The notes under the pieces are model-generated. The model saw only the letters and a program-made list of their open reading frames with translations, made no database searches and was not told the DNA's origin. Positions 42,971 to 54,900 of a DNA stretch of 64,000 nucleotides are shown in pieces. Both the position numbers and the translations under genes were made by a program. This stretch comes from Aphrophora alni. Lineage: Eukaryota; Arthropoda; Insecta; Hemiptera; Aphrophoridae. The stretch covers positions 73,549,712 through 73,613,711 of the forward strand of contig OY740769.1 of the NCBI GenBank assembly GCA_963513935.1. Reading direction: 5' to 3'. Numbering within the stretch: the stretch's first letter is position 1; the number at the start of each line of letters is the position of its first letter.

Positions 42971-45174
42971 ATTGAAATAGATGTAAATATTAAAGAATTT
43001 TGTTTGCCTTTTCATTTCTTTATCTCATTCATAAAAACCAAGTATTGCCAAGGAAGTGGCTGCTGGAGTGGGAATAATGAACTTTTGTTTTTGAAAATAT
43101 TTTAAAGCTTTTCAGTCCATGGCAATAACTACCTAATGAATTAATCAAGTCCAAGAGATACTGTAATAGTATCTCTATTCGAAGATCAATGTTTCAGCGC
43201 TGAAGAATGAAATATCAATATATCTAAATCCAAATGATTTCAAGGTAAACAAAAACTAAATTTTGTATCAATATACTTTGTATTTTTGCCAACAATTTCT
43301 TAATTTATAAAGCATATTGTATGAAAGTTTAAATAAAAATAATAACATTTAACTATCTATATTAATGTTATAGTTTCAATACAAAATATTTATATAAAAA
43401 TTTCATAAAAATTCTTGAAAGTCCTTAGGCAACATTTATAAATGCTGCTTCATTGTACTTAAAGCACAATAAAGAATGCTAAGCAAACATATCACATTCA
43501 TTTTAACACACATACATGTAAACCTATATACAGAGTGATCATTAAGTGATTATCCATTTGTAAACCTAATACAGAACATGACAAAAATCTGAGAATGGTT
43601 ACCTAATATGTTAAAACAAAGTACAATAAAAGATGAGGCAAATATTTTATCACATTCTGGTTCATGTACAGTTATAATGAATAGTTATTGGTTTATGTGC
43701 TATCAAAATTAAAAGCTGTATAAATGAGAGTGATATATAAATTTTGCTCAATGTAAAAGCCCCAGAGGGTTTTGTGACTTTCCATATTTTTTTATAAATT
43801 ACTCTATAGCTGCAAAAAAAATCTTTTTTTTTTACTAAATATAACTCTCCAAGGTCCATTACCCTTATATGGTCGTAACCTTCAGGGCTTCACTATAATG
43901 AGTATGGGCAGGGCAATAAGGAGAGACCTAGTTGGATCTTGTAGTCTTAGGTTAGATTCCTCTCTTTCATCTTTCCTATCAGATCTCTCTTGACCAACTG
44001 TTGTTTTCTTCTGAATCTGATGTTATTAGAGTGTTCGAAAGCTAGGGGTCTTTTATTTTATGTTATTTTTTTATTTATTTATTTTTTTAATGGAATGATG
44101 ATCAAAAAGTTTTCTCCTTTAAATAATAATAACAAACGAATATAGTCAGTTGGACAATTTTAGTTATTTAAATTTAATATGTTTTAAAAAGCCTGATATT
44201 TCACAAAAAAGATACACACTAATTACTAAGGAAATTTTTTTTCAAAGTCCTTGCAAACCAAAATGGCTGAATTGATTTTCATGCCATTTTTACTGATCTT
44301 TTTTGGTGGTGTAGTTAGTTATACACTACAATAATAACCAGTGAGTAGTGCGGAACCCTTCTATAACAAAATTTCTCCCAAAAGTCATAAACAAAACTTG
44401 AAAATTTAAAAAAAAATTACTTTGAAAAATTTGTTTTCATAAAACCTGCTATTTCCATGACTATTAATCATTTAACTTAACACTACCTGTCTGTATTTTA
44501 TAATTTGTATTGGAAAATATAGCCGCATCACAATTAAGTTCATGACTCATTAATTATTTTGATCACAACTCCATCTTCATTAGCATTTCAAAAAAAAAAG
44601 TATGAAATTTGAGTAAAAAATGTGAAAACTTTATTGATACTTAATTTCAAAACATAATATTTTTTTGTCGTAACCATATTTTACAAATATGAAATTAGGT
44701 TATGAAATACAATCATGGACAGGCATTTACAAATACTCTGTATAAATAAATTATATCTAAACTTATAACTACACTTAAAAACTAATTATTGTTGTACAAT
44801 TGTGCATATATTTGGGTTTCTCGTGTTATTTTACACACAGTTACTTTAACTCATAGCTAATAAACCAAACAGTCTTTATAATTTGATTCCAAATAACTAC
44901 TAAAATATAAATTACATCAAATAAATTACACATATTTTGCACCTTCAAACAACATCATCATGCTTTATTGAATTTTTTTAAATTTAGCGCTATCAGATAG
45001 AACATACAAAATATTGTTTTATTATAACTATACAAAAGATAAACATCTTATACAAATATGTTGAGTTCATAACACATTCCTAGTAAAATGCTTAAATCAA
45101 TTATCCAGTATTATGGTTGAAAATTGGTATTAACAACTTTAAATAAAGAAATCTACATTCATTTATCAACACTT

Positions 45175-45177
<3 letters not shown>

Positions 45178-45210
<33 letters not shown>
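45178..45210. repeat. (AT)n microsatellite
   Basis: About 16 AT dinucleotides in intergenic DNA. Confidence 0.95.
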
Positions 45211-45211
<1 letters not shown>

Positions 45212-47091
45212 AAAAAATAAAATAAATAACAAAGAGCAAATACATAAGTGTTATTTAATTTTAAATGTTGAATGCCACAATATCACAATGATATTAAGAA
45301 AAAATCCTGGTAATATAGCCTATCGTAGAAATAAGAGAGAATGGGAGGATTGTGCAAGGGGGGAATGCCTATTCCATAAGTACACTTCAATGGGATATGG
45401 CTATATATTTTGTGTCCTAATCTCAAAATACATGGATTTAAAAATAAAACATCGGCCATATAAGGACACAGGTAAGAATTATTGGAACACTCAAGTCCAT
45501 AGGTAAAGATAGTATTTAAGAATCCAGTAGCACGAGAGACACAAAATAATATACAAAGCATGAATACTGTTAAAAAAAACAATGAAGGTAAATAATGATA
45601 TTTTCATAGGAACAGTGGAGTCGGAAATCCCCTATTGTTAATTCCATATAAACTCCAATTCACAACATAAATAGAAAAGCTGTGTTCTTCAAGATATAAA
45701 TGAGGTTTGTTTTTGGTCTCAAACTACATACTTTTCTATGTCTGGATTTAATTAAACAAAGAAAAGAAGACTGTGTTCCGAGGCAAAAGTTCAACTACAT
45801 GTTATATATTTATCAAAACCAAGTTTTCATTTTATGATGTAGAACATCCATGTTACGTTCTGCCAATTGGTAAAAATATATTATTATTATTTAACCGGCA
45901 CATTCAGAAAAAACATTATAATGAAAATGGAGGGGGGATGATATATTAGTACATGACTTTTAATTACTTATCTAAACCAATGTAAAATTTTAACATTGTC
46001 TTAAGTAAATATAAATATGAGTTTCATTGAAATCTATCAATAAAAACTGTTTAATTTTTTTTTTTTTTTTTTAGGAATTCAGAGAACAATATATCAAACT
46101 GTGGCAAATTCACACTCATTATTTCAAAACATAGCACATCTTAAACTTTAACATTTTTACTCTTTTAGACCTCTTTCTCCCTCCCCATTTCTTACATAAT
46201 ATGAGATAATCACTTTTCTTAAGGCAATTTTGTAAAAAACAGACCAATTATTTCTTAGGCAATGCGTGATGAAAAAGCTACAAGTAAACTGACTTAATTC
46301 TGATAATGACATGGATTTGTTTTTGCTTTATTACAATACTGTATATTAGGGAAGTATCAAAAATATCCAGATAACTCATTAGAACTAGATGCTTTTTTCT
46401 CATTTGTTATAGCCTATGCAAACAAACACTAGATTTAATTGTTAATATTCAGTTAATAAAATAAAGTACATTTATATATGAACTACATTTACAGCAATTA
46501 ATTAAAAATACAGATTTCGAATATAAAAATGCGAATGTAAATACATTTTTTTGAAAACTGATTCTTTTTTAAGGGAATTGACATAATTTTTGGTAATACA
46601 GTAACAATTGCCAAATTTTAAAATTATATATACAAAAATTATTAAACACTAATTTTAATTTAAATGTCTCTATAATATATGAATAAACATCTGTAGGAAA
46701 TTTAGTTGCTTCAGTATTTATACAGTTGATACCAAATAACCAATGAAAAAAATTTAAAACCACAGCCAAGATGGGATTATGACCTAGTTTCTAGGCTAAG
46801 ATAACATGTTTATAGGATTAGTATATTTATGTTGTTGTTTGTCTGATATGGATAAAAAGAAAATGCAGCTTCATGTTTATGATGATGAAACAGTATTATA
46901 ATAGTAGAACTATTCTGAAAATAGTATAATATTGTGTTTAAAAATAGCAAGTAGTACAGATTGTAGTAGTTTATATTAAAGGTCAACAAGTATCACAAAG
47001 GTACTATTATGTATGAATATCTTTACCAAATTTTGTTTTTAAGCTAGGATAAGACCAACTTAATTTGTGAACTGTACTTTCAATTATTGTT

Positions 47092-47102
47092 GGGGGGGGG
47101 GG
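47092..47102. repeat. G homopolymer, 11 bases
   Basis: An unbroken run of 11 G, unusual in this AT-rich window. Confidence 0.95.
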
Positions 47103-47623
47103 CTAAATTCAAACCATATGGTGACACACACCCTCAATCTTAATCTGATGTCAGTTTATATATATAGGATTGAGGTTAGATTATCAATGATTGCTCTGGT
47201 ATAGTTCTGCAATGTACAAGGTGGAATATATTATAAAAAATAAATGTTACATAATATTGTTCACCCTAATACTCTGCAAATCATTACGTGACCACACGAT
47301 TTTGCTTAACATGAAGTTGTCACTTTTTTATTATGTTATCTTTAAAGTTGTGTTTGCATCATTGGACAAACTGGATAAACAGAACTTCAGATTCAATTTA
47401 GTTTGTTTTTTAATTGAGGACAGGTCAAAGTTAATATGTAAATTAAAATAGTATAACCTATTAATTGTACTGAACACAAATAAATGAAAAAAAAAAAAAA
47501 ACATTGTTTACACATGCACACTGACACTGTGTTTTACAAAGCACTAATAAGTTTAATTATTTTTATAGTTTTAGCTTAAGTGTAAACAATGCAGCACTTT
47601 TTGGAAAGACTTAGTAAAAATAC

Positions 47624-48935
47624 TTATTCTAAAGAAAAGTCGGTGGGTTTATTTCTTCTTTTACATGGAAGGTATAACCAAACTGAAGCACCAGCCATTA
47701 GAATTACACCTAGTACTTGAAATATTGGTCCATAGATTCCTAAATGCTGATAAAAAAGACCACAAACAGGTGGTCCAATTAACTGTAATATACCATTAAT
47801 GAAAAGCGATACCCCATAAGTAGATGCTAATTTATCTTCACCTAGAAGATCAGCCATTACAATCGCTGTAATTCCAACATAGGTTCCTGAAGCTAAACCA
47901 AACATTGCACAAAATATAGAAACATAAAGATATGATGTGCCGAAAGGTAAACAAACTAATGAAATACCAGAAAAAAAAAGGCCAACGATATAGTATAACT
48001 TCTTATCTATAGGTAACCAATCTGACAATGCTGATCCTCCTATTCGACCCGTCAAATCAAACATTGAAACTATTGATAAAAGATATGAACCCATGGATTT
48101 ATCAAAACCTAGTGTTTGAGCATATGTTGGTAACAAGATAGTAAAATTAATATAGCCGATTGCAGTGGATGCATTTGAAACTAAAAGAATTATAAATACA
48201 GGATCCCTAAATAATGTACCATACATGCTTCTCTCTTCTTTTTTCAATGGTTCTTTTTGATCTTTTTCTTTACAGCAAATCAAGAAGTCAAACCAATGAG
48301 ATGTTTTTTCAGGTTTTATTGCTATTTGTGACGAAAATTCTGGATTGAGACCGACCAAAGTACTACCATGAAATGGAGTGCTGATAAATCGGAATGATGA
48401 ACTCGATATATTCGACACAACACTAACTTGCCTTGACATTGTTGCTGCACTCGCTACTCTCGGCATTTTATGAGAAATTGTGCTTGTTTTACGAGCAATT
48501 TGTCCTGTACTTCCTACTGTTAATACACACTTTCCCATATATGATGATGTACTGATTTTACGGTTTATATGACCGGTACTTTCAGAATTTGGTACAGGCC
48601 TCGAAACTATTGTTCCATTTCTACCACTATTATTAAAACCATCTTCTTCCTCTAACAAAGGTTCGGTAGCACCTGCAAAATCATTAACTCTAATACTATA
48701 ACTATTTACACCATTTTCATTTGTTTCATAAATCACACTATCAACCGACGGTTTCTCTTCAACTATTTTCTTCTTTTTATTTTTTCTTGGTCTAATATCA
48801 CATTTTTTGTACGTAATAGGATTTGGTTTGTTCTTATCTACAGGAACTTTAATAAGATGTTCTTGTACTGGGTCGTATACTGCAGCTCCAACCAGGACAT
48901 TCAGGATCAAACCACCCATGATGAGTACAGCGCCT
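47624..48935 (-). CDS. SLC16 exon 3 (central loop, segments 7-12, stop)
   Basis: Minus-strand acceptor ATTTCAG borders 48935; the split codon gives Lys, then GAVLIMGGLILNVLVGAAVY (segment 6), a loop of about 220 hydrophilic residues, then six hydrophobic segments and CKRRNKPTDFSLE before TAA at 47624-47626. Counting from the internal Met at 48919, the DLTGR motif is residues 288-292. The loop has a KNKKKK basic run and three similar Arg-x-x-Ser stretches (residues 120-127, 143-149, 163-169). The internal Met is not the real start because splicing joins upstream sequence in frame. Confidence 0.93.
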
Positions 48936-51900
48936 CTGAAATATTTAATATAATTATGTTAATATTGTTCAATACAGGAGGAATAATAAATATAATGCAT
49001 TACTTCCCAACATTGGAAGATTTTTATTATAATTTTATTATCCATTAACACGTTAAGTGCCATGGGGGTGGCTGATCGGTACGACAGCAAGCTCATAGTT
49101 AAGGTGGCGTGTCGGCCGTTCGGTACGACACTGCCATCAACACAAGATTTTATTTTAGAGTCTTTTATCAGTAAGTGTTGCAACATAGCGGAAAACCCAT
49201 ACACTAAGTGAAAAGTAGAAGATTTTAGCTAATAGCTGTAGATATTTCATTTTATTATCTTTAAATAGTGTTGCGTAACAACCAAATAAAATACCTCAAC
49301 AATATGTTAATTTCGTCGTACCGATCGGTACGGCAGCAAAAATTTCAGTTGGAATTATGGATTAATGCATTGAAACAAGTAATATACAGTTTGAACATTC
49401 TACAGTTGTTATATTTTTTAAAAATAAACGTATACAAGTTAACTATTACGGTAAGCAAACAATAAATTTTGCATATTTTTGTATAAAACATTGAACAATT
49501 ACAAAATTGGAAAGCAATTTTTAAAATTGTTTAACAATGTTATTTATTTACAATTAAGTTTTTAAAAATCATTTATTTATATTATTACTGTCTAAACTGT
49601 AAGATGAAAGCATTTTGAAAGCAAAATGAAAGCATTTAAAATCTGACAATTATTGGTGTTGCGGTCGTGGTCCTACATTGCTTTTGTTATCAAGCTAAGC
49701 ATTTACAATGCAGGTGCCAAATAGTAAATGTACAGCAACTTTATGATACCATCTTATTGTCTTTCGTACTGCTGAGTTGTACAACGACATTTGATCAGCA
49801 ACATTGATGCCGGATTTTTGCTCATTGTACTCTGTTATTGCAAGAGGCTTGAAAATGACATTTCCTCTTCATCCCACTTTCCAGTTTGAACCATGTCGAC
49901 TTGATGATTACGTGCAGTTACTCAACGCGTTTCCCACCACTGAGTCATGTGTTACCAACATCACAGACCAAAATTATCCTAGGAAAACAATTAAAAGTGC
50001 GGTCGGCCTATCGGCCGACACGTCAAATTCCAAACAAAATATGGTATTCAAAATGACGGGCCGATCGGCCGATCATTTTTTTGAATGTTTTGTAAAAAAA
50101 ATTCACAAAAAATCAGTTCTCCATATACCATAAGACCACATATATACAGGTTATATTATTAAAATTGTTTATTTAAGTTGGCACTGTATGATAAAAGTGG
50201 CACAACTGACTTGGCACTTAACGTGTTAAGTAGATGGAGTTTAAAAAATTACTATTTTGTTCACAGCTATCAAAACATAAAAAAATATTTCTAGATATAA
50301 ACTAAAGAGCAAAGATATAAACATATACATACAGATTAATTAGAACCTAGTTTTGGTTTATGAATTAATTAAGCAAGAGTGTGGTTTTTTGTAGGAAAAC
50401 AGTAAGACAGTAGTGTTCTAATTTCAAGACTTATTGGTGCTATTGGTCTCAATTTAAAATATTGAACACTAATTTCAGTTCTATCTTAAGTTAAACAAAT
50501 TTGTATTGAGCATAAAAAAAAACAGAAGGAAAAACAAAGTTTGAACAATTTGAAGTAAAAAATGTTGAAATGTATTATCACCATTTTGAACTAAATTTAA
50601 AATTGTGTGAACATTAAAGGCTGTGGAGTCTTGACCTAACACAAAATGTAATTGAATCAAAATGAAAAATAACAAAAGTTTCCCCCATATTTTACCCTAT
50701 AACTCGACCACACATAATTTAACGATTTATATAAAAAAAAAAAAGTCTTAAAATTTGTTCATTAAACTGTAAGGACTATTGCAAAATTCTAACAAACTTT
50801 AAGAACACTAATTACATTTAAAAAAATTTTTTTTATTGTTATAAAAGGCCTGAAATGAAAAATATAACAAGATGCCTTTCAAAATATTAAATAAGCACAA
50901 ACACCAAGCAAGTATAAAGGATGTTGGTGTAATAGCAAAAATTATAATAACAGCAACTGAAAATTTAATAACTGTTAACTATTAAAATATTAACAGTTTA
51001 AAAGTCTCTTAAATTAACCTTGTATACATATTTCTGCAACACATTGAGAGAACTATGGTATAATAAAATCACCGCTAGTATATTACATTAGATAGAGAAT
51101 AAAGTTGATAAATGGGGCCCATATGTTGAAATAGTTTACATTTGGAAAGGCTTAGAAAACAATAGATTTAAATTCCATGTTTTGTATCAAAGTCACTTCA
51201 AATAACTAAATATAATTAATTATATATTATATTTACCTATAATATTTATTAGTCCATCTTGTGACTTCATTTATTATAGAACTATGGCCCAGAAACATAT
51301 ATTAATTCAAAGACAATGAAGTCACAAGACGGATTAATAAATATTATAGGTAATTATAATTATATTTAGAAACAATAGATCTTTTGTGGTTAAAATATCA
51401 CATCTGTTTCTAGTTTAGAAAAATATTCACATTATAGAAAACCTATTTTTTTAAAAAAAGGAATATTTTTTTAAAACGTATGGAAACACAGTAGTTATAA
51501 GTTAAGGTTAGCTATCACACAAATGTTTCTTCTTTTAGTCTCACAAGCTGAAACTAACTGGCTTTTCTAATTTTAATTGTCACTTCAACTCTAACTCTTT
51601 CAGCTTCAGGCTGCGGTGCAGGGAGCTTTTCAGGCCAACTGCCCTCTCATACAAAGGAAAAAACACGAAACGGTAAGGTGGTGGAACAAGGAACTATCAA
51701 AGATGAAGAGGGAGGTAAAAACTATGTTCAAGGCCTCTAAACATCTTGGTTGCTAGGAACTCTACCATAAAAAACTCACTGAGTATAACTCAGCCATTCG
51801 GAAAGCCAAGCAGGATTCCTGGAGGAAGTACTGTGAAAGAGTTGAAGAGTGCTCTGAAACAGCTAGACTCCAGAAGATCCTGAGGGCAGAACATACCAAT

Positions 51901-54900
51901 AGGGTGGGCTCTCTGGAAAAACCAGATGGCTCGTCAACGCAGTCTGGAAAGGAGACTCTGGAAGTACTTCTGGGATGTCATTTTCCGGATTGTGAGATAG
52001 AGGGAGGGGGTGATCCCTCCCTGCACACTAGGGCAGGGCCACATAGAGCGGACTGGAAGTGCTCGCGGAGGCTCATAAATGAGGATAATGTGGACTGGGC
52101 CATAAAATTGTTTGAGCTGCACAAAGCCCCGGGTCCGGACGGGATCACTCCCTTACTACTCATGGAGGGTTCGGAGGTGCTCAGGCCGGTACTCACGGGT
52201 GTGTTTCGAGCGAGCTTGGCGCTGAGCCATGTTCCAAGGAAATGGGCTGTGGTGAAGGTGGTCTTCGCTCCAAAGCCTGGAAGAGCGGGATATGCTCAGG
52301 CCAAAGCATAAAGAACTATTTGCCTAAACTCCTTCTTGCTAAAGGCAATGGAAAGAATACTGGATGTAAATATCAGAGAAAGCGTGCTAAGGAGTTCAGG
52401 CCTGCACGAAAATCAATTTGCTTATAGACCAGGCAGGTCCACAGAGGCAGCTCTGCATCACTTAGTGAGCAGAATAGAGGAAAACCTGGAAGCAAAGGAA
52501 ATAGCCCTGGGGGCTTTTCTAGACATAGAGGGTGCCTTCAGTAACACTTCAATACAATCGATGATTACAGCTTTGGAGGATTGTGAGGTGAACAAGACTG
52601 TTGTAGGATGGGTGTCTGCCATGCTGAACAGCAGGTTAATCCAGGCTACTCTGTACGATGAAACCATCACGGTCAGGGCTAGGCGTGGATGTGCACAGGG
52701 AGGAGTTCTATCTCTCCTGTTATGGAACCTAGTAGTGGATAAGATCCTGAGGCGTCTAAACGAACAAGGATTCTACTCACAGGGATACGCTGATGATGTG
52801 ACCATCGTGGTAAGAGGTAGAGACATGAGCGTCATTTGTGAACTCATGCGGGCTGCCTTTATCCAGGTGGAAAGGTGGTGCCTGGAGGAACAGCTAGCTG
52901 TGAATCCCACAAAACTACCCTCATTCCCTTCACAAGATAAAGTAATCTGGGAGTGAGGTCGCTCCCTAAGCTTTTTGGGCAGGAGGTAGCGCTGGAGAAC
53001 CAGGTGAGTGAAGTACCTAGGTATTGTGCTGGATAAAAGGCTCACCTGGAACCCGCAGATAGAACAGGTAGTAACCAGAGCCAAGTATCTTATGTTTGCA
53101 TGTAAAAGGGCTGTTGGTAAACAATGGGGTCTGCAATCCAAGGTGGTGATGTGGATATACACCATGATTATTAGACCATTAATCACCTATGCACCGGTGG
53201 TTTGGTGGACGAAGACGGTACAATGTGGTGTTGGAAGTAGAATGGATGGTGTCCAAAGGGTGGCTTGTTTGGCCATCACGGGTGCCATGGGGTCTACACC
53301 AACAGTTACCTTGAATGCTCTACTGGATCTCCATCCCCTAGGGGTATTTATTCAGGGACAGGCCAGGATGAGTGCACATAGACTGCAGCAAAAGGGTTGC
53401 TGGAGAGTGAGATGGCCAGCGATCGGTCACTGCAGGATAAATCAAGTGGTCAACAAGGAAGTGTTAGACATGCCCTCAGATCACATGATACCTAATGTTT
53501 CATTAGATAAGCCATTCAAGACGAAAATCTTCTCTTGGGAGCTTAGTCAGGTGAAAATGACCAGCTTAGTCAGGTGAATATGGTCACTGTGGGCTGTGTT
53601 CCTGGCCATTCAGGTATCGATGGATATGAGAGAGCAGATGAATTAGCCAGGGTAGGTTCAGAATCCCCTTTCGTGGGCTCGGAACCGGTGTTCGGGATCT
53701 CCTATGGACATGCCAGAGCAGCGGTAGATACATGAATATGGGAGGGGATGAATAAGGCCTGGACGAATTCAACTACAAGTAGACTTGCAAAGAGGCCACT
53801 TAGACCAAGCAAGAAACATGCTGAACAACTCATCTCTCTTAGAAGGGATAACATGAGGTGGGTGGTTGAGCTCTTAACACCTCAGGAAACACCAACAGGA
53901 TAGGGATTGCTGCAGAAAATATTCGCAGGAAATGTGGTTTGGCTGAAGAGTCCGCAGAACACATTCTCTTAGAGTGTGAGGCGTTAGGACGAACAGGCTA
54001 TACTCTCTAGGCCCTCTGGGGAAGGAGATGGAAACCATCCTAGACAACCCTATAGGTAGCATCTGTTCCTTCATAAGGATGTCAGGTATTACTGAGTGGG
54101 TGTAGGATGGAACTTGGGGTGGCAAAAGACCTTTAGGTCGACGCCGGTGAGGCCTCTGACAGAGGCTATCACAGCCCATAACAAAAAAATATAAAAAAAA
54201 TAAAAAAAATGTATAAAGTAATTTTCTTCAAATTTTGTGAAACTTTTTTCCCACAAATATAATGTGACACCACCTTAAAATGGAATATTAAATGTATATA
54301 CTGGTAGTAGCATATCTTCCTTTCTGCAAGCTTCTTATTATGTCAATTTTGGTAATGGTAGCTAAATAAATTCAGAAAAAAATTATAATGACAAACATAC
54401 CACAAATGTAAAACCATCCCTAACAACATTAAATTAATATTTTCCACCAATTTTAATTTTTAATTTTTCATGTTGATTCTTAACCAGCTTTGATGTAATC
54501 GTCTTGTGGTTCTTGAGACATGGTCTCTAATTAAAAATTAGTTTTGGCCTAATATGAATAAAAAGTGAACTAAACAAATGAAACTTTTTAACACTCAAAT
54601 TTTCTTTACAGTAGATTCTTTTAATATAGATGACAAATAAATTTGTTAATATTGAAAACTTTTTGTGACAATTAAATTCTTTTGCAAACTGAAATTGTTG
54701 TTGATCACTAATTTGTGGGCTTCTTTATGTTTTGCTATAGTGACCTATGACAAAATGTCATGGAGAATATTCTGTTTTTCTATAACCTATTTTACATGGT
54801 GAAACATCAAACCTTTAGTCTATAATTAGAATCTCTAGAAGGTTAATTGTGTTGTCCTAGCAAATGTGCCACTTGGTTTTTCAACTGACATTTATAGTTG

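Larger units (their letters stand above)
42971..47623. other. Intergenic stretch before the SLC16 stop, little recognised
   Basis: AT-rich with simple repeats: (AT)n at 45178-45210, T-run at 46055-46072, G11 at 47092-47102. A block at 43920-43980 (GACCTAGTTGGATCTTG) loosely resembles the 3' end of the LINE at 39130 and may be another tail. The SLC16 3' UTR must lie just below 47624. Confidence 0.35.
51600..54200 (+). mobile_element. 5'-truncated jockey-superfamily LINE with RNase H, degenerate
   Basis: Pieces in order: an endonuclease-RT linker (RKAKQDSWRKYCERVEECSE, 51790-51860); a 5' RT block (LFELHKAPGPDGITPLLL at 52109-52162, the KAPGPDG motif); the main RT piece in one frame at 52336-52956 with QFAYRPGRSTEAALHHLV, FLDIEGAFSNTS (A/B motifs, Asp present), ARRGCAQGGVLSLLLWNLVV and GYADDVTIVV (catalytic YADD); a thumb region at 53008-53577 (YLGIVLDKRLTWNPQIEQVV, KQWGLQSKVVMWIYTMIIRP); an RNase H end (VTVGCVPGHSGIDGYERADE near 53580); and an A-rich 3' end at 54182. 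Several stops and frameshifts show it is dead. G+C content is well above its surroundings. RNase H and the thumb sequence suggest the I/LOA/R1 side of the superfamily. Confidence 0.9.

Noticed and set aside
45283..45582. 99-codon minus-strand frame with hydrophobic start
   Set aside because: No family resemblance and an opposite-strand frame of similar quality; low-information sequence downstream of the SLC16 stop.
48857..49048. Plus-strand frame overlapping the start of SLC16 exon 3
   Set aside because: Shadow of the real minus-strand exon.
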